Positions 45,506 through 55,214 of a stretch of 64,000 nt of DNA are shown in pieces. The notes below the pieces were generated by a model. That model was not told where the DNA came from. It saw nothing but the letters and a program-made list of their open reading frames with translations, and ran no database searches. The number at the start of each line of letters is the position of its first letter. Within the stretch, counting starts at the first letter, position 1. Source of the DNA: Aquimarina sp. U1-2 (GTDB lineage Bacteria > Bacteroidota > Bacteroidia > Flavobacteriales > Flavobacteriaceae); NCBI RefSeq assembly GCF_017897595.1, contig NZ_JAGKIK010000002.1:248001-312000 (forward strand), given 5' to 3'. Position numbers and translations under genes: made by a program.

Positions 45506-45776
45506 ATGAAACGAGCATTAATAAATTTTAAAAATTACTTCACAAAAGGGAATGTTTAAAATTTTTAATGTGAGAGCGTAGCGCTTACATACGTTCTCAA
45601 TTTTTTAATTATTTCGTTTCCAAACAATTAAAAAGATTTAAACGTATGAAACGAATAGTAATAAGTTTCTTCACTTAAGGGAATGTTTAAAATTTTTAGT
45701 GTGAGAGCGTAGCGGTTACTTACGTTCTCAACTTTATAATTAACGAATTATCAAATAATTAATAAAATTTAAACGC
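45506..45776 (+). repeat. Tandem leader/start-codon array before the DUF4199 gene
   Basis: Two imperfect units of about 140 and 131 nt precede the gene, each beginning with an ATGAAACG start that repeats the leader and start context (ATTTAAACG-ATGAAA). They encode only 17 codons (45506-45559) and 10 codons (45646-45678). Each then carries GGGAATGTTTAAAATTTTTA and a hairpin GAGAGCGTA, 9-nt loop, TACGTTCTC (45572-45598; 45703-45729), followed by an A/T tail. The third ATG at 45777 is the real gene. Confidence 0.7.
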
Positions 45777-46250
45777 ATGAAAAAATCCACTCTTCCCGTT
45801 ATATACGGAATAGTAATCGCAATTGGTCTGATTGTATATTTTTCACTTCTTTCGCTTGTAGGTGTTCAAACAAACCCGGTTTTCAGCTTAGGTAATGGCT
45901 TTATTGTAGCTTTTGGATTATACACAGCTATGAAAAAATATAAGAAAGAAAAAGGAAGCGATTATGAATATCAAAAAGGTTTTATGGCTGGATTATTTAC
46001 CGGTTTTAATGCCACGCTTATTTTCACCATTTTTTTCGCCATATACGTTACGCATATCAATACTGATTTCTTGCCAGAAATGCTAGCTAATTGGAGCTCT
46101 CACTATCATGTAGGAGTCGGTATTGTAGTATTTATTGCAGCAATTATGGGATTTGCCACTACCTTTGTGCTTACACTATCATTTATGCAATTATTTAAAG
46201 AAAGTTGGAATCAGACAAAAAACACTAAAGCGTCTCCAGTCGAAGCATAA
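45777..46250 (+). CDS. DUF4199 membrane protein
   Basis: The 157-residue protein has about four hydrophobic segments and fits DUF4199: GIVIAIGLIVYFSLLSLVG, then KKYKKEKGSDYEYQKGFMAGLFTGFNATLIFT with the conserved charged loop, and a last helix ending in SFMQLFKES. No function is established. It is preceded by the tandem leader array, and a good promoter for rplU begins right after it. Confidence 0.8.
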   Translation: MKKSTLPVIYGIVIAIGLIVYFSLLSLVGVQTNPVFSLGNGFIVAFGLYTAMKKYKKEKGSDYEYQKGFMAGLFTGFNATLIFTIFFAIYVTHINTDFLPEMLANWSSHYHVGVGIVVFIAAIMGFATTFVLTLSFMQLFKESWNQTKNTKASPVEA

Positions 46251-46255
46251 AATAA

Positions 46256-46286
46256 TTTGTCAATTAATTAATTAACAGTATATTTG
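46256..46286 (+). promoter_or_regulatory. Promoter of rplU-rpmA
   Basis: TTTG (46256-46259), a 19-nt spacer and TATATTTG (46279-46286) are a textbook Bacteroidota promoter. A leader of about 55 nt follows. Confidence 0.85.
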
Positions 46287-46348
46287 CACCCGCCTATTTA
46301 AAATAGGTGATGTTCTTGTAGTTAAAATAATTAATTAAATGTTACGCT

Positions 46349-46921
46349 ATGTACGCAATTGTAGAGATAGCAGGGCAGCAATTTAAAGTTGCAAAAGACC
46401 AAAAAGTATTTGTACATCGTTTAGCAGGAGAAGAAGGAGATAAAGTTTCTTTTGACAAAGTTCTTCTTGCTGCAGATGGAGACTCGATTACTTTAGGCGC
46501 CCCAGCTATAGATGGAGCTCAGGTAGGAGCAAAAATCACAAGACACCTTAAAGGTGATAAAGTTATTGTTTTCAAAAAGAAGAGACGAAAAGGATACCGT
46601 GTAAAAAATGGTCATCGTCAGGCGCTTACTGAAATTGTTATTGAAAGCATTGTAACTTCTGGAGCTAAGAAAGCTGCTCCTAAAAAAGAAACTAAAAAAG
46701 CTGAACCAAAAGCAGAAAAAGAAGTGAAAGCGGCTGCTCCAAAAACTGAAGCTAAGCCTAAGACAGCGGCTCTTAAAAAAGAAGAGGCGCCAAAAGGAAA
46801 AACTGAAGATTTGAGCACTAAAACCGTAGCTGAATTGAAAGAAATGGCAAAAGCTGCCGGAATTTCTGGAATATCTTCTATGAAGAAAGCAGAATTAATT
46901 GAGGCTTTACAAGCAAAATAA
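46349..46921 (+). CDS. rplU: 50S ribosomal protein L21 with C-terminal extension
   Basis: Residues 1-103 are normal bL21 (MYAIVEIAGQQFKVAKDQ, then KKRRKGYRVKNGHRQALTEI). A Lys/Ala/Glu/Pro-rich linker of about 50 residues follows, and the last 35 residues (TVAELKEMAKAAGISGISSM and on) look like a SAP/HeH or Rho-N-type small helical domain. The protein is nearly twice the usual 103 residues. The tail could bind RNA or DNA; extended L21 proteins occur in flavobacteria as I recall. rpmA follows after 50 nt. Confidence 0.95.
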   Translation: MYAIVEIAGQQFKVAKDQKVFVHRLAGEEGDKVSFDKVLLAADGDSITLGAPAIDGAQVGAKITRHLKGDKVIVFKKKRRKGYRVKNGHRQALTEIVIESIVTSGAKKAAPKKETKKAEPKAEKEVKAAAPKTEAKPKTAALKKEEAPKGKTEDLSTKTVAELKEMAKAAGISGISSMKKAELIEALQAK

Positions 46922-46971
46922 AACGACGGTAGGTAACACTACGAGTATTAACCATATAAAACCTAAAGAAA

Positions 46972-47232
46972 ATGGCTCATAAAAAAGGAGTTGGTAGTTC
47001 GAAAAACGGTAGAGAATCAGAATCGAAACGCTTAGGTGTAAAGATATTTGGTGGACAAGCTGCCGTGGCTGGTAACATCATTGTAAGACAAAGAGGTACA
47101 GCCCACAAACCAGGTGAAAATGTGTATGCAGGTAAAGATCATACACTACATGCCAAAGTTGATGGTATCGTAAAATTCACTAAGAAAAAAGATAATAAGT
47201 CGTATGTGTCTATAGAACCATTCGAAGCTTAA
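46972..47232 (+). CDS. rpmA: 50S ribosomal protein L27
   Basis: The 86-residue bL27 has the N-terminal [20 protein letters not shown], whose tail reaches the peptidyl-transferase centre, and the [23 protein letters not shown] core. There is no N-terminal cleavage extension of the Firmicutes type. It is cotranscribed with rplU and ended by a perfect terminator. Confidence 0.98.
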   Translation: MAHKKGVGSSKNGRESESKRLGVKIFGGQAAVAGNIIVRQRGTAHKPGENVYAGKDHTLHAKVDGIVKFTKKKDNKSYVSIEPFEA

Positions 47233-47251
47233 GAAAATATGATTTTAAAGT

Positions 47252-47290
47252 AAAAACCCTCTTTAGCAATCCGCTAAAGAGGGTTTTTTA
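47252..47290 (+). terminator. Terminator of rplU-rpmA
   Basis: A perfect stem of 16 bp, AAAAACCCTCTTTAGC and its complement, with an AATCC loop and a T tail. Confidence 0.96.
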
Positions 47291-47448
47291 ATTTTGTTAC
47301 ATTTTTTCTTATTATTTTTGGTAGTAGTAAATCCTGATTATATAGTGTTGTGGTCACTACTACTCAAGGATTACATCTTTATGTGTTCTATAATCAAATG
47401 TGAAAACTCTTTTAAATATTAGATTGGCTAATCAATAGCTGCTTTTGC

Positions 47449-47543
47449 TGGCACTGCCAAAGGATATGATATCCCGAGGCTTACCTCGAAATTGAAGAAT
47501 TGTTTTCAATGAATGCCTCGTGGGCTTACAAGGTAGTTTATTC
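47449..47543 (+). repeat. Modular hairpin repeat, copy D (long form)
   Basis: Modules: TGGC-act-GCCA, perfect palindrome GGATATGATATCC, CGAGG-ctta-CCTCG, a middle region related to copy C, TGCCTCGTGGGCTT and AAGGTAGTTTA. The last word contains the stop codon of the convergent greA gene. With the preceding terminator it fills the 47233-47537 gap; I see nothing else there. Confidence 0.8.
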
Positions 47544-48014
47544 TCTTGTAATTTCAATAACATCAAACTTCATGATCCCATTGGGGACCTGTATTTCTGC
47601 TACCTCACCAACACTTTTTCCTAAAAGACCTTTTCCGATAGGTGAATCTACAGAAATCTTACCCGATTTAAGATCAGCTTCACTTTGCGCGACTAACTTA
47701 TAGGTCATATTAGCACCATTAGTTTGATTTTTTATTTTTACGGTAGAATGAATTAAAACCTTTGATGTATCAAGCTGAGATTCATCAATCAAACGAGCAC
47801 CAGCCAGCGTTTCTTCTAATTTAGAAATTCTCATTTCCAAAAGTCCCTGAGCCTCTTTTGCAGCATCATACTCAGCATTTTCACTTAGATCTCCCTTATC
47901 ACGAGCCTCTGCTATAGCTTGCGACGCTTTTGGACGTTCGATATCTTTAAGATGATTCAATTCGTCTCTTAATTTTTTTAGCCCTTCTGCAGTATAATAA
48001 GATACTTTGCTCAT
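47538..48014 (-). CDS. greA: Transcription elongation factor GreA
   Basis: GreA enters the RNA polymerase secondary channel and stimulates transcript cleavage in arrested complexes. The 158 residues have the N-terminal coiled coil with the acidic tip (GDLSENAEYDAAKEAQGLL) and the C-terminal FKBP-like domain (ISVDSPIGKGLLGKSVGEVAEIQVPNG). Its leader begins with a terminator-like hairpin, described separately, and its stop codon lies in repeat copy D. Confidence 0.97.
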   Translation of the reverse strand: MSKVSYYTAEGLKKLRDELNHLKDIERPKASQAIAEARDKGDLSENAEYDAAKEAQGLLEMRISKLEETLAGARLIDESQLDTSKVLIHSTVKIKNQTNGANMTYKLVAQSEADLKSGKISVDSPIGKGLLGKSVGEVAEIQVPNGIMKFDVIEITRE

Positions 48015-48039
48015 AACTTCATCGTTTATATAAATACAA

Positions 48040-48063
48040 AAAATCCCATCGGGATGGGATTTT
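48040..48063 (-). terminator. Terminator-like hairpin in the greA leader
   Basis: The stem AAAATCCCATC and GATGGGATTTT is perfect and has T runs on both sides. It lies between divergent genes, not after one. The only good promoter box for greA (48068-48075) is upstream of it, so the hairpin would form the first 25-30 nt of the greA transcript, which suggests attenuation. Confidence 0.6.
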
Positions 48064-48067
48064 TTTT

Positions 48068-48075
48068 CAAAGATA
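48068..48075 (-). promoter_or_regulatory. -7 promoter element for greA
   Basis: On the minus strand this reads TATCTTTG, matching TANNTTTG, and lies 53 nt upstream of the greA ATG. Transcription would start at the edge of the leader hairpin. Confidence 0.5.
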
Positions 48076-48133
48076 ACAAAAATTTTACTGAGGTTTATAA
48101 ATTTACGTAATTTGGCAAAACAATAACAGCGTT

Positions 48134-48571
48134 ATGAAAAAGATAGTTTTTTTGATCTGTATATCCTTAATTTTCTCTTGCAATAGTGATGATGGTCCTA
48201 ATAATCCATTTCTACCTAGTGTATCCGTTAATTTTCAAGTTAATCTCAATTTACCGCAATACAATAGATTGGAATTTCCTGGAGGAATTGAAGTAGAAAG
48301 AACTGCCGGAAGAGGTTTAAAAGGTGTGATACTATACAATCAGGACGGGACTCAATTTTTTGCTTACGAATTGAGTGATCCAAACCTAGATCCAAGTCTT
48401 GCTTGTTCTACATTAACAGTAGAAGGATCCAGAGCTTCTTCGAATTGTAATGGAAATGAAAATATCTATGAAATTACGTCATTCGGACAACAGATTCAAG
48501 GAGAAGGTGGGTTTGCACTTTTGCAATATCGTATTCGACGGGACGGAAATATTTTAACCGTTACCAACTAG
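48134..48571 (+). CDS. Lipoprotein, possibly a cofactor-free Rieske-like fold
   Basis: The 145 residues have a lipoprotein signal ending in LIFSCNSDD. The mature part runs GLKGVILYNQDGTQFFAYEL, a pair of cysteines (LACSTL and SSNCNG), then GEGGFALLQYRI and a final strand. The strand order and the spacing of the two cysteine regions resemble the Rieske iron-sulfur fold, but the cluster-binding histidines are absent. Function unknown. It is divergent from greA and converges on thiH. Confidence 0.6.
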   Translation: MKKIVFLICISLIFSCNSDDGPNNPFLPSVSVNFQVNLNLPQYNRLEFPGGIEVERTAGRGLKGVILYNQDGTQFFAYELSDPNLDPSLACSTLTVEGSRASSNCNGNENIYEITSFGQQIQGEGGFALLQYRIRRDGNILTVTN

Positions 48572-48581
48572 TGCTAAAATA

Positions 48582-49703
48582 TTACTCGAATTGTTGCCAA
48601 TTGTAATGCCAATCTTTCCAAACGACTTCAAAACCTTTGTTTTTTAATAGCTCTGCGAATTTTTCGGTAGGTCTTTCGTCTGATATTTCGAATTGCTCTA
48701 AAGATTCGGGTTGTACCACATATCCGCCAGGATTTGTTTTTGATGCTGCACTTATAGATGTGATGCCCAGATTAATACTATTTTCTCTAAAATTCTCACT
48801 TTCTCTTGTAGACATTGATAACTCAACATCTTCATCTAGCAATCTATAGGCACATATCAACTGTACCAAATCGACATCTGTCATTTCGACTTTGGGCTCT
48901 AAACCGCCACTATAAGGCCGTAGTCTAGGGAAGGATATAGAATATTTGGTTTTCCAATAGGTTTTCTGTAAATATTGTAAATGTAACGCTGTAAAAAAGC
49001 TATCTGCTCTCCAATCCTCAAGCCCAAAAAGAGCGCCTAATCCTATTTTATGAATTCCTGCTCTACCCAACCGATCCGGAGTTTCTAATCGATAATTAAA
49101 ATTGGATTTTCTGCCCTTAGGGTGATGTTTTCTGTATGCTGACTTATGATACGTCTCTTGGTAGACCAATACTGCATAAAGACCACTTTTGATTAACGGT
49201 TCATAATCCTCCTGATCCATAGGTTGTACTTCTATCGAAATATTTGCAAATTTTGATTGTATCAGTTGAATAGCGTTGTTTATATAGTCAACACCAACCG
49301 TTTTGTTAGCTTCGCCGGTAACCAAAAGAACGTGATCGTAACCCTTTGATTTAAGAAAATCAGTTTCCTTTAAAATTTCTTCATTTGTAAGCGTTTTTCT
49401 AGGAATTGCATTGGTCATACTGAAACCACAATACGTGCATATATTCTGGCATTCGTTACTCAAATACATGGGGGCATACATCTGCATCGTATTTCCAAAA
49501 CGTTTTTTTGTAATAGCACTACTTAGCTGCGCCATATTTTCTAAATATGGTCTTGCCGCAGGAGAAATTAATGCTTTGAAATCGTCTAAAGTTCTCTTTG
49601 AAGTACTTAGAGCGCGAAGAACATCTACCTCATTCTTAGACATTATACTATCTAAAACTTCATCCCATTGAAACTGACCGAATATGTTTTTAAAGCTATT
49701 CAT
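48582..49703 (-). CDS. thiH: 2-iminoacetate synthase ThiH
   Basis: ThiH is a radical SAM tyrosine lyase that makes dehydroglycine for the thiazole ring, the oxygen-independent alternative to ThiO. The cluster motif is [11 protein letters not shown], with MYLSNECQN before it; [17 protein letters not shown] and [20 protein letters not shown] are family signatures. Length 373 is normal. It is the last gene of the thiamine run and overlaps thiG by 8 nt. No thiF follows, although ThiS needs adenylation. Confidence 0.96.
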   Translation of the reverse strand: MNSFKNIFGQFQWDEVLDSIMSKNEVDVLRALSTSKRTLDDFKALISPAARPYLENMAQLSSAITKKRFGNTMQMYAPMYLSNECQNICTYCGFSMTNAIPRKTLTNEEILKETDFLKSKGYDHVLLVTGEANKTVGVDYINNAIQLIQSKFANISIEVQPMDQEDYEPLIKSGLYAVLVYQETYHKSAYRKHHPKGRKSNFNYRLETPDRLGRAGIHKIGLGALFGLEDWRADSFFTALHLQYLQKTYWKTKYSISFPRLRPYSGGLEPKVEMTDVDLVQLICAYRLLDEDVELSMSTRESENFRENSINLGITSISAASKTNPGGYVVQPESLEQFEISDERPTEKFAELLKNKGFEVVWKDWHYNWQQFE

Positions 49704-50466
49704 TTAAAAAACTTGTTAAGGGACTACTCGCTTCTGCATGGTTTTTTACCGGAGCAAGTTTTGCTTTATAGGCTAACCTACCTGCTTCTACTGCCAATTT
49801 AAAAGCTTTTGCCATTTCAACTGGTTGTTGAGATACCGCAATTGCTGTATTTACCAGTACGGCATCTGCACCTATCTCCATAGCATGAGCAGCATGAGAA
49901 GGACTGCCTATACCAGCATCTACAATCACAGGAACATTACTCTGGTCTATAATAATCTCAAGAAAATCTAATGTTTTTAAACCTTTATTACTGCCAATGG
50001 GGGCTCCTAAAGGCATCACACACTGTGTACCCACTTCTTCTAATCGTTTGCACAAAACGGGGTCGGCATGAATGTAAGGCATGACCACAAAGCCTAATTT
50101 TACCAATTCTTCTGCTGCTTTTAAAGTCTCTATCGGGTCTGGTAATAAGTATTTGGGATCCGGATGAATTTCTAGTTTTATCCAATTGGTTTCTAAAGCC
50201 TCTCTTGCCATTTGTGCTGCAAGAATTGCTTCTTTAGCATCACGAACTCCTGAAGTATTCGGCAATAAATTAAGTTGTGGATGATAAATATGATATAAAA
50301 TGTCATCATTTTCGTTAGTGACATCCACTCGTTTTAAAGCCACTGTAACTAATTCACTTTCAGAAGTCAATAGAGCGTCTTTCATAAGTTGCGAAGAACT
50401 GAATTTACCAGTCCCGGTAAATAGGCGAGATCGAAACTCTTTATCCGCTATTTTTAATGTATCCAT
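49696..50466 (-). CDS. thiG: Thiazole synthase ThiG
   Basis: ThiG builds the thiazole phosphate from deoxyxylulose phosphate, ThiS thiocarboxylate and dehydroglycine. The 256-residue TIM barrel begins RLFTGTGKF; the Schiff-base lysine is probably in [17 protein letters not shown]. Phosphate-binding loops are [14 protein letters not shown] and [23 protein letters not shown]. It starts 3 nt after thiE and overlaps thiH, so the three genes are coupled. Confidence 0.97.
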   Translation of the reverse strand: MDTLKIADKEFRSRLFTGTGKFSSSQLMKDALLTSESELVTVALKRVDVTNENDDILYHIYHPQLNLLPNTSGVRDAKEAILAAQMAREALETNWIKLEIHPDPKYLLPDPIETLKAAEELVKLGFVVMPYIHADPVLCKRLEEVGTQCVMPLGAPIGSNKGLKTLDFLEIIIDQSNVPVIVDAGIGSPSHAAHAMEIGADAVLVNTAIAVSQQPVEMAKAFKLAVEAGRLAYKAKLAPVKNHAEASSPLTSFLNE

Positions 50467-50469
50467 AAT

Positions 50470-51093
50470 CTAAGAGTTCAATGTGTTTTTTATGGTATTA
50501 ATTCTTTCTTTTAGGTTTTCATCTTTTGTAAGCATCCCCGAAACAGCCACCCCCGAAATTCCAATTCGCATAAGGATATCTATATCTTCTTGTTTTATTC
50601 CTCCTACGGCTACAATAGGAACGTTTACAATGTTATTTTTTAATTCTTTAAGAATCTGCTCATATCCTTCAATTCCTAAAACGGGACTTAATTCTTTTTT
50701 TGTGGTCGTAAATCGAAATGGGCCTAACCCTATATAATTAACTCCAGCTTCACTATGTTGTAAGCAATGATCAACAGTATTTGCGGTTCCCCCTATAATA
50801 AAATTATCTCCCAATACATTACGCGCATCTTTTGGATTCATGTCTTGCAAACCTAAATGCACACCATCAGCCCCTACAATTTTGGCAACATCGACTTTAT
50901 CATTCACAATCATTATTGCACCAAATTGATCACAAATTTCTCTACACCGAATAGCCGTATTGATACTTGTAGCGAGATCAACATCTTTTAGTCTAAGCTG
51001 AATCCATTTACCACCTGCTTTGCATACTTTGATGATATTATAAAGATGTTCATCTGGTGTTTTTCCTTGGGAGATATACTGTAATTTTTCCAT
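50470..51093 (-). CDS. thiE: Thiamine-phosphate synthase
   Basis: ThiE joins HMP diphosphate to the thiazole phosphate. The 207-residue TIM barrel has canonical motifs: IQLRLKDVD, IMIVNDKVDVAKIVGADGVHLGLQDM, IGGTANTVDHCL, YIGLGPFRFTTTK and VPIVAVGGI. It is the complete ThiE of the two related genes here. The start codon lies just after the inverted-repeat end of the interrupted four-helix-bundle gene, which therefore separates it from thiD. Confidence 0.95.
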   Translation of the reverse strand: MEKLQYISQGKTPDEHLYNIIKVCKAGGKWIQLRLKDVDLATSINTAIRCREICDQFGAIMIVNDKVDVAKIVGADGVHLGLQDMNPKDARNVLGDNFIIGGTANTVDHCLQHSEAGVNYIGLGPFRFTTTKKELSPVLGIEGYEQILKELKNNIVNVPIVAVGGIKQEDIDILMRIGISGVAVSGMLTKDENLKERINTIKNTLNS

Positions 51094-51094
51094 A

Positions 51095-51127
51095 AGAATT
51101 CAGAAGTTAAGTAATTTAGGAGTTAAG
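51095..51127. repeat. Inverted repeat, downstream arm of the four-helix-bundle element
   Basis: This 33-nt stretch begins AGAATTCAGAAGTTAAG and is matched, inverted, by 51485-51516 (about three quarters identical by eye). It overlaps the stop of the broken gene and abuts the thiE start. Confidence 0.6.
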
Positions 51128-51475
51128 AATCTTTTTACAGTAAGCATTAAGAAGTTTATTAACTTCAACTAACAAATCAGCCTCTTCATTAATGTTTTCT
51201 TGATATGACAAATCTCTTGTAAGTATTAAATAATATCTACATTCTTCCAAAGAACCTTGAGCTATATTAAAAAATCTTAATTTATCTTTCGTTCCTTTCT
51301 TTTAATATCCCTCTGCAATATTAGCCGCGACAGAAACTGAGGCTCTTCTAAATTGACTCGATAAGCCATATACTTCAGAATTGGGAAAATTTTGTGTCAG
51401 TTCATAAACTTTCAGAACAAACTGATGTGCTTTTTGCCAAACAACTAGATCTTCAAAAGATTTTGATGTATTCAT
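51116..51475 (-). pseudogene. Four-helix-bundle (S23/Avd-like) protein gene with in-frame stop
   Basis: Reading from the ATG at 51475, 57 codons give a typical four-helix-bundle start (SFEDLVVWQKAHQFVLKVYE, then FRRASVSVAANIAEGY). A TAA stop follows, and the same frame continues for 61 more family-like codons (KKGTKDKLRFFNIAQGSLEE, ECRYYLILTRDL) to a stop at 51116. Only one codon is changed, so the break is recent or a sequencing error. Such genes are found inside 23S rRNA and as loose insertions in this phylum. Here it interrupts the thiamine operon. Confidence 0.85.
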
Positions 51476-51484
51476 TTTATTAAA

Positions 51485-51516
51485 CTTAACTTCTTACTAC
51501 TCAATTCTTAAATTCT
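51485..51516. repeat. Inverted repeat, upstream arm of the four-helix-bundle element
   Basis: The 32-nt arm is the inverted partner of 51095-51127. On the minus strand it begins AGAATTTAAGAATTGAG, directly at the thiD stop codon. The gene between the arms looks like the cargo of a small mobile unit. Confidence 0.6.
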
Positions 51517-52339
51517 ATATTCTGTGATACCCAAGAAGGGTTTTATTAGACCGAAGAATTTGCTCAGTATATCGTTTTGCTTTAAAGCAAGCCTTCAGTA
51601 TTGGGAAACCTAAAGCCAAATAAGCGGTTATCGCTGAAGAAAGTATGCAACCACTGCCATGTTTGTCTGATATATTTTTCCCCTTAGGATTTAGCACAAA
51701 ATGATTTCCGTTATGGATAAAAAAATGATCTATTCCTACATTATCCTTTATATGCCCGCCTTTGAGTAAAACATTGGTTTTATTATGGATATATTTTATG
51801 GTTTCTTCAACACTTTTGCTCAAAAACAACGCTTTGATTTCATGATAATTTGGAGTTAGCAAATAGACCTTGTTTAAAATCACCTCAAATCGTTTTTCAC
51901 TTTTCTCTTGGGTTTCTGATGATAAATTATGAAACTCAAAACTAGAGCTAGCTTTCAATACTGGATCAAGCACAATTTTTACTTTTGGATTTTTTTGAAG
52001 AAGTATATCGATAATCTTATGCAAAACTTCCCAATTCTGCACAATCCCAATTTTTACAACGTCAATTTTAAAACGATTAAAAAGAATTTCGATTTGTGTT
52101 TTAATGATTTCAATATTCACCCAATAACATGCTTTAAAATTAATATCAGTTTGGATGGTATTAGCCGTGCACACCGCCAATCCATATACTTTAAGTGCTT
52201 CAAAGGTTTTGATGTCTGCCGTAACTCCGGCTCCACTCGATGGATCAAAACCAGCAATCGTTAATGCACAAGGGCGAGATTTCAATTTTTTAGTGTTTAA
52301 TTTGTTTAAAGATGGTTGTATACTTTTTGTATAGTACAA
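51515..52339 (-). CDS. thiD: Hydroxymethylpyrimidine (phosphate) kinase
   Basis: ThiD phosphorylates HMP and HMP-P to the diphosphate used by ThiE. The ribokinase-like 274 residues contain TIAGFDPSSGAGVTADIKTF, VKIGIVQNW, KIVLDPVLKASS, LLTPNYHEIKAL and KHGSGCILSSAITAYLA with the catalytic Asp region altered to HGSGC. The start at 52339 overlaps the TenI/ThiE-like gene by 50 nt; a later start at a TTG nearer SRPCALTIAG would shorten the overlap. Single-domain, with no ThiE fusion. Confidence 0.93.
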   Translation of the reverse strand: MYYTKSIQPSLNKLNTKKLKSRPCALTIAGFDPSSGAGVTADIKTFEALKVYGLAVCTANTIQTDINFKACYWVNIEIIKTQIEILFNRFKIDVVKIGIVQNWEVLHKIIDILLQKNPKVKIVLDPVLKASSSFEFHNLSSETQEKSEKRFEVILNKVYLLTPNYHEIKALFLSKSVEETIKYIHNKTNVLLKGGHIKDNVGIDHFFIHNGNHFVLNPKGKNISDKHGSGCILSSAITAYLALGFPILKACFKAKRYTEQILRSNKTLLGYHRI

Positions 52340-52901
52340 TAAAACTTTCTATAGGGTTTTTCGAATTCCAAATTCCGCCTAAAATACCTACTCCTTTATA
52401 TCCTAAATTGAATGTTTTTTGTAGTGTGTGTTGATTAACACCACCCATTCCGACGACAACTTCTTTTAAGTCGCAAACATTAAAAGCTTGTCCTATGTAA
52501 TCTGTCTTAGAAATTGAATTGAAAACGGGACTTAGCAAAACATAGTCAAAATCGACTACGCAACTTTTAATAGTTTCTTTAGAATGAAAAGCACTACTTA
52601 CGGTTAACCCTCTTGCTTTATAATCCTCTACATACGTATTTACATTTTGCTGTAAGCATTGCCGTAACCGTTCTTTAAGATGTATGCCTTTACATGAAAA
52701 CACGGTACTCAATTCGTGATATTGGTGTAGTACAACGCGATCATGGTATATAGGCTCAACCTCTTGAATTAATGCTTTATATTTTTCTAAATCCATCATT
52801 GGTTTCCTTACATGAAGCACTTCTAAACCGTTTTCAAAAAGTTTATTAATTTGATCAGCTTCGTTTTTTATTGCTCGTTCTGAAGTAAGTACGATTAGCA
52901 T
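52290..52901 (-). CDS. TenI/ThiE-like protein
   Basis: The 203-residue TIM-barrel protein is related to ThiE (LEVLHVRKPMMDLEKYKALI, VVLHQYHELSTVFSCKGIHLKERL, YVLLSPVFNSISKTDY, VVVGMGGVNQHTL). It lacks the GGTANT and other diphosphate-binding residues of the true ThiE two genes downstream. It is more likely a TenI-type thiazole tautomerase, which helps convert the ThiG product, but this is inference. It starts 18 nt after thiC and overlaps thiD. Confidence 0.82.
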   Translation of the reverse strand: MLIVLTSERAIKNEADQINKLFENGLEVLHVRKPMMDLEKYKALIQEVEPIYHDRVVLHQYHELSTVFSCKGIHLKERLRQCLQQNVNTYVEDYKARGLTVSSAFHSKETIKSCVVDFDYVLLSPVFNSISKTDYIGQAFNVCDLKEVVVGMGGVNQHTLQKTFNLGYKGVGILGGIWNSKNPIESFIVLYKKYTTIFKQIKH

Positions 52902-52919
52902 GATTAGCCTTTTTATGAT

Positions 52920-54797
<1,878 letters not shown>

Positions 54798-54824
54798 TTA
54801 AGCTTTTCTATTAATTTTATGATA

Positions 54825-54907
54825 TCTCCTTTTAAGGAGAGAGAGAAGTAAGATCAGGGGATTTGATGTGACACCCTCATCTTAACCTTCTCCCTCGAAA
54901 GAGAAGG
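54825..54907. repeat. Structured repeat between thiS and thiC
   Basis: It contains a hairpin TCTCCTT-tt-AAGGAGA and a second CCTTCTC-cctcgaaa-GAGAAGG (54886-54907), with longer complementarity between GAGAGAGAAGTAAGATCAGGGG-type and CCCTCATCTTAACCTTCTCC-type segments. GC-richer than the flanks. It resembles a dispersed intergenic element. Confidence 0.55.
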
Positions 54908-54934
54908 GACTCATAATTGCTTATGAACAAACTA

Positions 54935-55135
54935 TTAGCCTCCTTGTGTTGCTTGAATAATGATTACTTGATCATTTTCTTGAAGTACAGTTTCTAACCA
55001 ATAATCTTTACCAATTACGGTGTTATTTATGGCAACTGCTATTCCGTTAGCAGTAATACGAAGCTCATCTAGCAAATCATGTACAGAGCTGTTTTTGGAA
55101 ACTGATTGTGTTTGATTGTTTACGTTTACGGTCAT
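54935..55135 (-). CDS. thiS: Sulfur carrier protein ThiS
   Basis: The 66-residue ubiquitin-like protein carries sulfur as a C-terminal thiocarboxylate for ThiG. It ends in QATQGG, the required GG. Core motifs are SSVHDLLDEL and GIAVAINNTVIGKDYW. It is the first gene after the TPP riboswitch. The adenylating partner ThiF is not in the run. Confidence 0.95.
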   Translation of the reverse strand: MTVNVNNQTQSVSKNSSVHDLLDELRITANGIAVAINNTVIGKDYWLETVLQENDQVIIIQATQGG

Positions 55136-55214
55136 ATTTTAAAACTATTTCCATAAACTTTAGGCAGCATTACCTATATAGAGAAGAAAAACCACAAATA
55201 AAATTGTGATTATA

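Noticed and set aside
45506..45678. Short frames of 17 and 10 codons as separate genes
   Set aside because: They are more simply explained as duplicated start regions of the DUF4199 gene; I describe them within the tandem array and not as CDS.
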